Positions 27,491 to 36,238 of a DNA stretch of 57,167 nucleotides are shown here, piece by piece. Below the pieces are notes generated by a model that was not told the origin of the DNA, searched no databases, and worked only from the letters and a program-made list of their open reading frames with translations. The DNA lies in the NCBI GenBank assembly GCA_017471245.1, contig JAFUVB010000036.1, positions 1 to 57,167 of the forward strand, read 5' to 3'. The translations under genes were made by a program, and so were the position numbers. Position 1 is the stretch's first letter, and every line of letters starts with the position of its first letter. This DNA comes from Prevotella sp. (GTDB lineage: Bacteria; Bacteroidota; Bacteroidia; Bacteroidales; Bacteroidaceae).

Positions 27491-28587
27491 TGATGAAGAA
27501 GATGATGATAGCACTGCTGGCAGGAGTGGCAATGGCAGCTTCGGCACAGCAGACAGAAAGTGGTGGGGAACCAGAAAAGGAAGATCTGCCACATCGCATA
27601 GGCAACTTCTTCACCAAGTATTTCCGCGACTTCAACGAAACCGACACTTCATACATCGAGCCACAGCACTATAACTTTGCGCTGATGATGCAGAACACGA
27701 ACACCTACGAGCTATATAGCATCGGAAGTAAAGACGGGCAGATCATCTCCTTCGCACCTAAACCGACCTACCGGGTGGGACCTTACTTCGGATGGCGATG
27801 GTTTTTCCTTGGATACACTTTCGATGTGAGCCATATCTCAAATGAGCACAACAAGAAAGAGTTCGATGTGAGTCTGTATAGTAACCTGATGGGGGTTGAC
27901 CTGTATTACCGGAAGACTGGCAATGACTACAAGATCCGCTCGTTTCAGCCTGACGGTGATTCACGTGAGATAAGAAACCTTGACATCCCTTTCTCCGGAC
28001 TAAATGTGGGCATCGTGGGTGCAGACCTCTACTATATCTTCAATCATAAGAAATTCTCGTATCCTGCAGCTTTCAGCCAGAGCACCGTACAAAGGAGAAG
28101 TTGCGGAACGGCTCTTGCCGGATTCGGATATACTCGTCACAGCATTAACCTTGACAGTAAACAATTAGAGAATACGCTGAATGAACACCTGAGAGAATTC
28201 GGCACATCAAAACTCGACAGCGGTCTGTTATTCGACAACGTGAAATACTCAAACATATCCGCTTCGGGCGGCTATGCTTACAACTGGGTGTTTGCTCACA
28301 ACTGGCTGCTGAGCACAAGTGCCATGCTGGCGTTGGGGTATAAGCATGTAACTGGTGCGCTGCGCAAGGATGAGGTTACGCTGCTGCGCGATTTCTCTTT
28401 CCGAAACGTAACGCTCGATGGCACATACAGAATCGGTTTGGTTTGGAACAACACTAAATGGTTTGCCGGCATGAGTGCAATCATGCATAGCTATAACTAC
28501 AAGACGAGCCAGTTCTATACGAACAACACTTTTGGCAGCCTTAATTTCTATGTGGGATTTAACTTCAACAGGAAAAGGGGACATTAA
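27490..28587 (+). CDS. DUF4421 family predicted outer-membrane protein
   Basis: 365 residues from ATG 27490, sharing a base with the preceding stop. The signal peptide (about 1-20, ASAQ) indicates export. Many alternating aromatic/polar strands (GPYFGWRWFFLGYTFDV, LNFYVGFNFN at the C-terminus) suggest a beta-barrel. The early segment FFTKYFRDFNETDTSYIEPQ is what I associate with DUF4421. Function is unknown for this family. It precedes an exported peptidoglycan-amidase-like gene by 17 nt, so envelope-related work is a reasonable inference. Confidence 0.8.
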   Translation: MMKKMMIALLAGVAMAASAQQTESGGEPEKEDLPHRIGNFFTKYFRDFNETDTSYIEPQHYNFALMMQNTNTYELYSIGSKDGQIISFAPKPTYRVGPYFGWRWFFLGYTFDVSHISNEHNKKEFDVSLYSNLMGVDLYYRKTGNDYKIRSFQPDGDSREIRNLDIPFSGLNVGIVGADLYYIFNHKKFSYPAAFSQSTVQRRSCGTALAGFGYTRHSINLDSKQLENTLNEHLREFGTSKLDSGLLFDNVKYSNISASGGYAYNWVFAHNWLLSTSAMLALGYKHVTGALRKDEVTLLRDFSFRNVTLDGTYRIGLVWNNTKWFAGMSAIMHSYNYKTSQFYTNNTFGSLNFYVGFNFNRKRGH

Positions 28588-28604
28588 GAAGTGAGAAAAA
28601 GAAC

Positions 28605-29480
28605 ATGATGAAAAAGACAATGATTACGTTGTTGCTGGGACTGACGCTGACGGTATCGGCTCAGCAAGTGGAATATGAACGCGAAGACAGTGTTCGCGTA
28701 ATGGAACTGCTGAATGGCGCTTCCTGTCTTGATACTGTTGGAGAAAACAGGATGGGGGAGTGGATGGTGCATTTCGGACGTGCCATCATGGACATGGGGA
28801 TTCCCTATGTGGGACATACGCTGGAGCCTTTCGACAAAGAGCGGCTGATCATAAACCTGAGGCAGATGGACTGCACCACGTTCACTGAGAATGTTGTTGC
28901 CCTTTCGCTTTGCATGAAAAACGGTCTGACTTCGTTTGAAGCCTTCTGTCATATACTCCAGAAAATAAGATACGAGAAAGGCGATGTCCCCACTTATTCG
29001 CGCCGCCTGCACTATTTCACTACGTGGATTCTCGACAACACCGATATGGGATTCTGCCACGAGATACAGTCACCCAATCCGCCATTTACTGAAGTGCAGA
29101 CTGTGAGGGTGGATTATATGTCGAAGAACCCGTCGAAATACCGCATGCTCACAGTGAACCCCGGCGACATTCCAGCCATCAGGCGAATGGAGAGTGATAT
29201 CAGCGGGAAGACATTCCGATATATTCCCAAGCAGGAGGTGAAGAACACAGCATTGCTGAGAAATACCGTTCACAACGGTGATATCCTTGCCATTATCACC
29301 AATATCAAAGGTCTCGACACCCAGCATATTGGTATTGCCGTGTGGCATGACGACGGATTGCATCTGCTGAATGCATCAAGTATACACAAAAAAGTTGTCG
29401 AAGAGCCGATGACTCTCCGACAATACCTTTATAAACACCCCACGATGCCAGGCATCAGGGTGGTAAGAATCAATGATTAA
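28605..29480 (+). CDS. DUF1460 exported N-acetylmuramoyl-L-alanine amidase-like protein
   Basis: 291 residues. Signal peptide about 1-19 (TVSAQQ). The NlpC/P60-like DUF1460 (PF07313) pattern is present: catalytic Cys90 in [16 protein letters not shown], and the His in [10 protein letters not shown] near residue 245, followed by [15 protein letters not shown]. Family members cleave peptidoglycan fragments between MurNAc and L-Ala or process muropeptides. It belongs to a three-gene plus-strand unit beginning at 26507. Its stop overlaps that of convergent glyA by 4 nt (29477-29480), so no intergenic terminator exists. Confidence 0.88.
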   Translation: MMKKTMITLLLGLTLTVSAQQVEYEREDSVRVMELLNGASCLDTVGENRMGEWMVHFGRAIMDMGIPYVGHTLEPFDKERLIINLRQMDCTTFTENVVALSLCMKNGLTSFEAFCHILQKIRYEKGDVPTYSRRLHYFTTWILDNTDMGFCHEIQSPNPPFTEVQTVRVDYMSKNPSKYRMLTVNPGDIPAIRRMESDISGKTFRYIPKQEVKNTALLRNTVHNGDILAIITNIKGLDTQHIGIAVWHDDGLHLLNASSIHKKVVEEPMTLRQYLYKHPTMPGIRVVRIND

Positions 29481-30757
29481 TAGGCGAACAAAGGATAGTT
29501 CTTCATGGTCTCGTTCACGCGTGCACGAACCTTTGCAATCACTTCTTCGTTCTCGGGATCGTTGAGCACCGTCTCAATGAGCTCTGCAATCAGCACCATC
29601 AGGTCTTCCTTTGCACCGCGGGTGGTGATGGCAGGTGTGCCTAAGCGCAAACCACTGGTCTGGAAAGCACTGCGAGTATCGAAGGGAACCATGTTCTTGT
29701 TCACTGTGATGTCTGCTGCCACCAATGCGTTCTCTGCCACCTTACCTGTGAGATCAGGATACTTTGTGCGCAGGTCAACGAGCATGGAGTGGTTGTCGGT
29801 GCCGCCGCTTACGATGTGGAAGCCGCGCTTCACCAATTCCTCTGCAAGCACTTTTGCATTCTTCTGAACCTGCTTTGCCCACTCTTTAAACTCGGGCTGC
29901 AATGCTTCACCGAATGCAACTGCCTTTGCAGCGATGACATGCTCAAGCGGACCGCCCTGCTGACCAGGGAATACGGCTGAGTTGAGAATAGTAGACATCA
30001 TCTTCACAACGCCCTTTGGAGTCTTCAGTCCCCAAGGATTCTCAAAGTCCTTACCCATAAGGATGATACCGCCACGAGGACCGAGCAAGGTCTTGTGGGT
30101 GGTGGAGGTGACGATGTGAGCATATTTCACTGGGTTGTCGAGCAGACCAGCTGCGATGAGACCTGCCGGATGAGCCATGTCAACCATGAGCAATGCGCCC
30201 ACTTTGTCGGCAATCTCGCGCATGCGCTTATAATCCCACTCACGGCTGTAAGCACTGCCACCGCCGATGATCAGCTTCGGCTTGTGCTCAAGTGCCAATT
30301 GCTCCATCTCATCGTAGTCAACACGACCTGTTTCTTTGTTCAGGTTGTAGCCGATGGGGTTGTAGAGAATGCCGCTGGTGTTAACATGCGAACCGTGAGA
30401 CAGGTGACCGCCATGGTCGAGGTTCATCCCCATGAAGGTATCGCCGGGTTTGAGCACTGCCAGCAGCACTGCTGCATTGGCCTGCGCACCTGAGTGTGGC
30501 TGAACATTGGCATATTCAGCACCAAACAGTTTGCAAACGCGCTCGATGGCAAGGTTTTCAATCTCGTCAACCACCTGACAGCCGCCATAGTAGCGCTTGC
30601 CGGGATAGCCCTCAGCATACTTGTTGGTGCAGTACGAACCCATAGCCTGCATGACTTCGTCGCTTACAAAGTTCTCACTGGCAATCAGCTCCATGCCCTT
30701 GAGCTGGCGCTGGTGCTCTTTTTCGATCAACTCGAAGATTTGGTTGTCTCTTTTCAT
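29477..30757 (-). CDS. glyA: serine hydroxymethyltransferase
   Basis: 426 residues, full length, PLP-dependent, cytoplasmic. Interconverts serine and glycine while charging tetrahydrofolate with a C1 unit. Motifs: [61 protein letters not shown] and the PLP lysine in [15 protein letters not shown], ending with [15 protein letters not shown]. It has its own -7 box at 30799-30806. It converges on and overlaps the DUF1460 gene. Confidence 0.98.
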   Translation of the reverse strand: MKRDNQIFELIEKEHQRQLKGMELIASENFVSDEVMQAMGSYCTNKYAEGYPGKRYYGGCQVVDEIENLAIERVCKLFGAEYANVQPHSGAQANAAVLLAVLKPGDTFMGMNLDHGGHLSHGSHVNTSGILYNPIGYNLNKETGRVDYDEMEQLALEHKPKLIIGGGSAYSREWDYKRMREIADKVGALLMVDMAHPAGLIAAGLLDNPVKYAHIVTSTTHKTLLGPRGGIILMGKDFENPWGLKTPKGVVKMMSTILNSAVFPGQQGGPLEHVIAAKAVAFGEALQPEFKEWAKQVQKNAKVLAEELVKRGFHIVSGGTDNHSMLVDLRTKYPDLTGKVAENALVAADITVNKNMVPFDTRSAFQTSGLRLGTPAITTRGAKEDLMVLIAELIETVLNDPENEEVIAKVRARVNETMKNYPLFAY

Positions 30758-30798
30758 TTTAAAGAAGGTATTTTTTCTTGTTTATCAGATTTATGGCG

Positions 30799-30806
30799 CA
30801 AAGGTA
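30799..30806 (-). promoter_or_regulatory. -7 box of glyA
   Basis: TACCTTTG on the minus strand, about 41 nt before the ATG. No clear TTTG element at 19-20 nt upstream. Confidence 0.55.
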
Positions 30807-31054
30807 ATAAATATTTTCATGATAGCATCTTTTACCTCGTATTTTTAACGTGATTTACAGATTTCGCCGATGTCACAATGTCCAAGACCGTCTGTAAAGG
30901 CATCAGGCAGAGGGTGCTTGCTTGCCATTTTCTCCGTATGGTCAAGCGTTGAGCTTGCCAAGTAAGCGGTTGGTTACCCTTATCCATAGACAATAATATG
31001 TATAATATGTGTGATGCGCATAATATCCTGATATCCAGGTGTTTGTCGGAATCT

Positions 31055-31346
31055 ATCTGTTACTCGCTGCGTTACCTGCTGCGTAATCTGCTGCGTTACC
31101 TATTTTAGCTTTTAGTCTCCATGAAAATTCAATATGGTCTGGAGATTTACATTCCAAAATGAATGTACACATTATTAATATATTTAAATGAAAACAATTA
31201 TCTTATATCAATACAACAGATTCAAAGGATTCATAGGATTTAACGCATGTTTGCATGTGTAGCTTAAATCCGTATAATTCGTATAATCCGTTGTTCAGAA
31301 AATAGCACAGCTGGTAACGCAGCAGGTAACGCAGCGAGTAACAGAT
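31055..31346. repeat. 292-bp element with perfect 30-bp terminal inverted repeats
   Basis: The left arm 31055-31084 and right arm 31317-31346 are exact reverse complements. The arms themselves contain 12-bp tandem units of the form CTGCGTTACCTG; the left side carries three such units (to about 31102). The 232-nt interior is AT-rich and lacks a gene. It could be a MITE-like remnant or a long hairpin RNA. No clear target-site duplication is seen. Confidence 0.7.
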
Positions 31347-31483
31347 AAATCCTCTCAAATATCTGAATGTCAGTTTGTTATGCAAAGTGACACTTCAATA
31401 CTCTTTTTAAACACGTGTGTGGTCTGTGGGCATACGTTGGATGATTAATTTTAAACTCAGTCGCAATCTGCGATTCCGATTTA

Positions 31484-31593
31484 CAAAACCTATGCTTTCA
31501 CACCTCAAAACCTATGCATTTATGCTCCGAAACCTACGTTTATGGGCGTCAAAACCTATGATTTTACACTCCTAATACTATGCTATTTCAGAA
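31484..31593. repeat. 22-bp repeat array B (AAACCTATGCTTTTGA family)
   Basis: Five units of exactly 22 bp start at 31484, 31506, 31528, 31550 and 31572. The first four keep AAACCTAYG; the last is diverged. The array ends 17 nt before the -33 element of the galE promoter. Confidence 0.88.
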
Positions 31594-31608
31594 ATATCGG
31601 CAAAATCG

Positions 31609-31640
31609 CTTGCTCATTTCGCCGATTCTTTGTAATTTTG
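31609..31640 (+). promoter_or_regulatory. galE promoter
   Basis: TTG at 31610-31612, a 20-nt spacer and TAATTTTG at 31633-31640. The ATG follows 23 nt later at 31664. Confidence 0.7.
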
Positions 31641-31663
31641 CACGACAAATACAAATTCAGAAG

Positions 31664-32704
31664 ATGAAACAAACAATTTTGGTAACAGGTGGCACGGGCT
31701 TCATTGGGAGCCATACCACGGTGGAACTTCAGCAAGCCGGATATCAGGTGGTAATCGTTGACAATCTGTCAAATTCCAAGGCAGAGGTGGTTGACGGCAT
31801 TGAGAAGATCACCGGCGTGCGTCCTGCATTCGAACAAGTGGACTGCTGCGATCAGGAAGCACTTGAACAGGTATTTATTAAATATCCTGACATTCAGGGA
31901 ATTATCCATTTTGCTGCAAGTAAAGCTGTAGGCGAGAGTGTGGAAAAGCCACTGCTGTATTATCGCAACAATATCACGTCGTTGATCAATCTGTTGGAGC
32001 TGATGCCGAAATATGACGTAAAAGGCATCATCTTCTCATCGAGTTGCACCGTATACGGTCAGCCCACGAAGGAAAACCTGCCTGTAACCGAGGAAGCACC
32101 CATACAGAAAGCGCTCAGTCCTTACGGCAACACCAAGCAGATCAACGAAGAAATTATTCAAGACTATATCCACAGCGGAGCACCCATTAAGGCTGTCATT
32201 CTCAGATACTTCAATCCCATCGGCGCTCACCCGTCTGCGCTGATTGGCGAACTGCCCAATGGAGTGCCTATGAATCTGATTCCATTCGTAACGCAGACCG
32301 CTATCGGCATCCGCCAGGAGCTGAAGATTTTCGGAAATGACTATCAGACCGAAGACGGAACCTGCATCCGCGACTACATTTATGTGGTGGATCTTGCCAA
32401 GGCTCATGTCAAGGCAATGGAGCGCGTACTCGATGTTGACGGCACCGATGCCGTGGAAATATTCAACATTGGTACCGGCAGAGGCCTGAGCACCTTGGAA
32501 GTGGTGGAGGGCTTTGAGCGGGCAACCGGCGTAAAACTCAACTGGCGCTATGCTCCTCGCCGCGAAGGAGACATCGAAAAGGTGTGGGGCAATGTTGACA
32601 AGGCGAACAAAGTGCTCGGCTGGAAGGCAGAGGCAGATATCAACGATGTGCTTCGCTCCGCATGGAAATGGCAGTTGAAATTGCGCGACGACGGCGTGCA
32701 ATAG
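31664..32704 (+). CDS. galE: UDP-glucose 4-epimerase
   Basis: 346 residues from ATG 31664; an extension upstream would cross the promoter. SDR-type Rossmann fold: NAD-binding VTGGTGFIGSHTTVELQ, IHFAASKAVGESV, the catalytic SSSCTVYG and YGNTK (Tyr-x-x-x-Lys), then DYQTEDGTCIRDYIYVVDLA, all classic GalE. Interconverts UDP-glucose and UDP-galactose for galactose use and surface glycans. Monocistronic, with a consensus promoter upstream and a hairpin at 32764-32785. Confidence 0.97.
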   Translation: MKQTILVTGGTGFIGSHTTVELQQAGYQVVIVDNLSNSKAEVVDGIEKITGVRPAFEQVDCCDQEALEQVFIKYPDIQGIIHFAASKAVGESVEKPLLYYRNNITSLINLLELMPKYDVKGIIFSSSCTVYGQPTKENLPVTEEAPIQKALSPYGNTKQINEEIIQDYIHSGAPIKAVILRYFNPIGAHPSALIGELPNGVPMNLIPFVTQTAIGIRQELKIFGNDYQTEDGTCIRDYIYVVDLAKAHVKAMERVLDVDGTDAVEIFNIGTGRGLSTLEVVEGFERATGVKLNWRYAPRREGDIEKVWGNVDKANKVLGWKAEADINDVLRSAWKWQLKLRDDGVQ

Positions 32705-32763
32705 CATTTAATACCATACGCGTTGCCATCTCGGCACGTGTTATTTTGTGTTTGTGTTGTTTG

Positions 32764-32785
32764 TCCCCCGATGTGAATCGGGGGA
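32764..32785 (+). terminator. hairpin after galE
   Basis: TCCCCCGAT (32764-32772) pairs with ATCGGGGGA (32777-32785) around a GTGA tetraloop. Only a weak T-rich tail follows, but the position 60 nt after galE suits termination. Confidence 0.65.
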
Positions 32786-32823
32786 TAATTTATTCTATTT
32801 TCTGAAACAAATATTAGCTTTTT

Positions 32824-32854
32824 TTTGGTATTCAGCAGTTTTTTCGTACCTTTG
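32824..32854 (+). promoter_or_regulatory. promoter of the TonB-dependent receptor gene
   Basis: TTTG (32824-32827), 19 nt, TACCTTTG (32847-32854). Full consensus; the ATG follows 39 nt later. Confidence 0.75.
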
Positions 32855-32893
32855 CAGGCAGATACTGTTTATAACTAATATTTAAAAACGTTT

Positions 32894-35800
32894 ATGCAAA
32901 AAAGAATTTTGTTTTTGATGCTCATGGCGATGTTGACTGTAACTTCGGCCATGGCTCAGATCATCACCTCTGCCATGGGCGGAAAGGTGACGATTGCGGG
33001 TAGCAACGAAGAAGTGATTGGTGCTACCATCCAAGCCGTTCACGAACCTTCGGGTACGCGTTATACGGCTGTTACCAACATCGACGGGCGCTTTAATATC
33101 CAAGGTATGCGCACCGGCGGTCCTTATTCGTTAACGGTGTCGTACATCGGATTCCAGACAAAGACACTGAAAAACATCACGTTGCAGTTGGGTGAAACCA
33201 CTACGCTCAACGTGCAGATCTCGGAAGATGCCAACGAACTGGCAGAAGTGATTGTCACAGGAAGTGCTTCCAAGTTTGCTGCAGAGAAGACTGGAGCTTC
33301 CACAAACATCAACAATGCCCAGATTACGAACCTTCCAACTGTTAGCCGAAGCATTACCGACGTTACGCGTCTGTCTCCTTATGGCGGCAATGGTATGAGT
33401 TTCGCAGGTGCCGACGGCCGTACTGCCAACTTTACCATCGATGGTGCCAACTTCAACAACAACTTCGGTTTGAGCTCAAACCTCCCAGGCGGTGGCAATC
33501 CCGTATCTATCGATGCCATCGAAGAGCTGCAGGTGGTGATTTCTCCGTATGACGTGCGCGAAACAAACTTCATCGGCGGTGGCGTGAATGCCATCACCAA
33601 GTCGGGAACCAACACATTCCGCGGCAGCGCATACGTATACCACAAGAACGAGAACATGCAGGGCGATGCCGTATATCGTGAGCAGATCAACGGCGCTCGT
33701 GCCAAGAGTCAGACCACAACCTACGGATTCACCTTCGGCGGTCCGATTATTAAGAACAAGCTGTTCTTCTTCGTGAACGGCGAAATGGTGAAATCGCCTA
33801 CCATCGTGAACCGTTGGAGGGCTACAGAAGATGGTGTTGCCGATGCCGACAATTACCTCTCGCGCACAACAACGGGCGACATGCAGATGGTTTCCGAATT
33901 CGTGAAGAGCAGATACGGCTATGATCCAGGTTCATATACCAGTTTCCCCGCCGACGAGAACAACTATAAGATTCTTGCCCGCCTCGACTGGAACATCAGC
34001 AACATGCACCATCTGGCACTGCGCTACAACTATACGAAGAACAACTATTGGAATTCTCCCAATGCTTCTTCTATGGACGGCGGAACGCGAAGCGCATACA
34101 GCCGTATGTCGCAATACTCCATGTCGTTTGCCAATTCCATGTATGGAATGGACAACCTCGTGCATTCGTTCTCACTCGACCTGAACAGCCGTCTCTCCGA
34201 CAATCTCTCAAACCAGTTCCTCGCTACATATTCCAAGCTCGATGACATACGTAGTTCCAACTCTGATGAGTTCCCGTTCATCGACATTCTCGACGGTTCC
34301 GGCAACACAGCCAACTATATGGCTCTCGGCTATGAGCTGTTTACTTGGAACAATGCCGTGCACAACACCATCTGGAACATGAAGGATGACCTTACCTATT
34401 ATCTGGGAAGCCACAAGATTACCGCTGGTCTCACCTTCGAGCACCAGATGGCTGACAACCAGTATATGCGCAACGGAACGGGCTATTACCGCTATAAGAG
34501 CGTCACCGACTTTATCAACGGTGCCACTCCCGAGGTGGTTTGCCTCACCTACGGCTACGATGGCGAGTCGAAACCAGCTGCCCGCGTGCAGTTCAACAAG
34601 GCAGGTTTGTATGTGCAGGATGACTGGAACGTGAACACTCGATTCAAGTTGAACTATGGCATCCGCTTCGATGGTCTGTTCTTCAACAATGGCGATCTGA
34701 TGACAAACAATGCCATCCTCGCCCTGAACTATTACGACAATGCAGGCCGTGAGCGCCACATCGATACCGGCAAATGGCCGTCATCGAGCCTCACACTCTC
34801 ACCCCGCGTGGGATTCACATGGGATGTACTGGGCGACAAAACGCTGAAAGTGCGCGGTGGTACCGGTCTCTTCTCAGGCCGTCTGCCTCTCGTTTTCTTC
34901 ACCAATATGCCTACAAACGGTGGTCTTGTGCAATATCAGGCACAGCTCGGTCCGTCAACAAGATATACAAATCTGCCTGCAGCAGTGCAGGAGAAGTATG
35001 CCGACATGACCGATGTGCTTACTCAGTTCAAGGGCGGACTTGTGACCGATGCCAACGGAAAGGCTTCAATCGCTGCTTTGCAGAACAAGCTTTTCGAGAT
35101 GGGATTCCCCTCAACGGTAAATCCCGACGACGGTACGGTTCCTTCGTCTATCTCTGCCGTGGATCCCGATTTTAAGATGCCGCAGGTTTGGAAGACCTCT
35201 CTCGCCGTTGATTATCAGTTCCCCGTGGACTTCCCGTTTACAGTTACCGTGGAAGGAATCTTCAACAAAACCATCAACGGAGTGTGCATCTCCGACTGGA
35301 GTATCCGCAATGTGGGCGGCTTTGCACGCTTCAACGGTGTTGACAACCGTCCCATCTATCCTTCCGATTTCCGCACCGGCACCAAGGCATTCGTACTTGA
35401 GAACACCAGCCGCGGTTACGGATGGTCGGCCAACGTGATGCTTAATGCACAGCCGGCAGAATGGATTTCGCTGATGGCAGCCTATACGCACACCGCTTCG
35501 AAGGAAGTTACCGGCATGCCGGGTTCTGCTGCCGAGTCGGCGTTCACATACGTTCCCACGGCTGAAGGACCTAACAACATCCGCCTCCACAACTCACAGT
35601 ATGTTACTCCCGACCGTGTTGTTGCCAATGCAACAATCCACGACAAGAGCGGCAACCACTATAGTTTCATCTACGAAACATGGCGTGGCGGCTACAACTA
35701 TTCATACATGACAGCCAACGATATGAACGGCGACGGCTACAACTATGATGCTCTCTACATCCCGACCGACGACGACGTGATGAGCAACCGCTTCCGTTTC

Positions 35801-36220
35801 GTTTCCGAAAGCGACAAAAACCGCTTCATGGAGTATGTGCACAACGACAGCTACCTGAATAGCCACCGTGGCGAATATGCCGAGGCATACAGCGTTTACA
35901 GTCCTTGGGTTCACCGTATCGACTTTGGATACAAGCACGATTTCAAGGTGAACTTCGGCAATACCACACATAGGCTGCAGCTGAGCCTCGATATGAAGAA
36001 CGTGCTAAACTTCTTTAATTCAAGCTGGGGTGTGAGCAAGTACATGAATCCCGACCTCAACGAGGGAAGAATCCTGAAGTATGAAGGCACCGATGCACAG
36101 GGCTACGCCACATTCTCTACTCCGAAAGCCGTTAATTCCAGCAACAAGACATGGGTTCCCAACCATTCTATCGGTCAGTGCTGGTATGCTTCAATCGGTA
36201 TTAAGTATATTTTCAACTAA
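32894..36220 (+). CDS. Oar-like TonB-dependent outer-membrane receptor
   Basis: 1108 residues. Signal peptide 1-21 (TSAMA-Q). A carboxypeptidase-regulatory-like beta domain (about 27-110, ending NELAEVIVTG) precedes a plug with INNAQITNLPTVSRSITDVTRL, FTIDGANFNN and ISPYDVRETNFIGGGVNAIT. A long barrel follows, with TonB-receptor strands such as LGYELFTWNNAV and a C-terminal aromatic strand ASIGIKYIFN. The plug fits the Oar/carboxypeptidase-like group rather than classical SusC: there is no SusC-type signature and no SusD gene follows. Substrate unknown. The next gene, a BACON lipoprotein 18 nt downstream, probably acts with it at the surface. Confidence 0.85.
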   Translation: MQKRILFLMLMAMLTVTSAMAQIITSAMGGKVTIAGSNEEVIGATIQAVHEPSGTRYTAVTNIDGRFNIQGMRTGGPYSLTVSYIGFQTKTLKNITLQLGETTTLNVQISEDANELAEVIVTGSASKFAAEKTGASTNINNAQITNLPTVSRSITDVTRLSPYGGNGMSFAGADGRTANFTIDGANFNNNFGLSSNLPGGGNPVSIDAIEELQVVISPYDVRETNFIGGGVNAITKSGTNTFRGSAYVYHKNENMQGDAVYREQINGARAKSQTTTYGFTFGGPIIKNKLFFFVNGEMVKSPTIVNRWRATEDGVADADNYLSRTTTGDMQMVSEFVKSRYGYDPGSYTSFPADENNYKILARLDWNISNMHHLALRYNYTKNNYWNSPNASSMDGGTRSAYSRMSQYSMSFANSMYGMDNLVHSFSLDLNSRLSDNLSNQFLATYSKLDDIRSSNSDEFPFIDILDGSGNTANYMALGYELFTWNNAVHNTIWNMKDDLTYYLGSHKITAGLTFEHQMADNQYMRNGTGYYRYKSVTDFINGATPEVVCLTYGYDGESKPAARVQFNKAGLYVQDDWNVNTRFKLNYGIRFDGLFFNNGDLMTNNAILALNYYDNAGRERHIDTGKWPSSSLTLSPRVGFTWDVLGDKTLKVRGGTGLFSGRLPLVFFTNMPTNGGLVQYQAQLGPSTRYTNLPAAVQEKYADMTDVLTQFKGGLVTDANGKASIAALQNKLFEMGFPSTVNPDDGTVPSSISAVDPDFKMPQVWKTSLAVDYQFPVDFPFTVTVEGIFNKTINGVCISDWSIRNVGGFARFNGVDNRPIYPSDFRTGTKAFVLENTSRGYGWSANVMLNAQPAEWISLMAAYTHTASKEVTGMPGSAAESAFTYVPTAEGPNNIRLHNSQYVTPDRVVANATIHDKSGNHYSFIYETWRGGYNYSYMTANDMNGDGYNYDALYIPTDDDVMSNRFRFVSESDKNRFMEYVHNDSYLNSHRGEYAEAYSVYSPWVHRIDFGYKHDFKVNFGNTTHRLQLSLDMKNVLNFFNSSWGVSKYMNPDLNEGRILKYEGTDAQGYATFSTPKAVNSSNKTWVPNHSIGQCWYASIGIKYIFN

Positions 36221-36238
36221 TTTAATGACTATAATAAT

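Larger units (their letters stand above)
30807..31609. other. 0.8 kb non-coding region between glyA and galE
   Basis: No convincing reading frame, tRNA or known RNA is visible. It contains a 292-bp element with 30-bp inverted ends (31055-31346) and a 22-bp repeat array (31484-31593). Within the element, runs such as ATCCGTATAATTCGTATAAT give further short repeats. Confidence 0.6.

Noticed and set aside
30807-31609. Transposase remnant in the glyA-galE gap
   Set aside because: No frame with DDE or other transposase residues was seen, only inverted repeats and 22-bp units.
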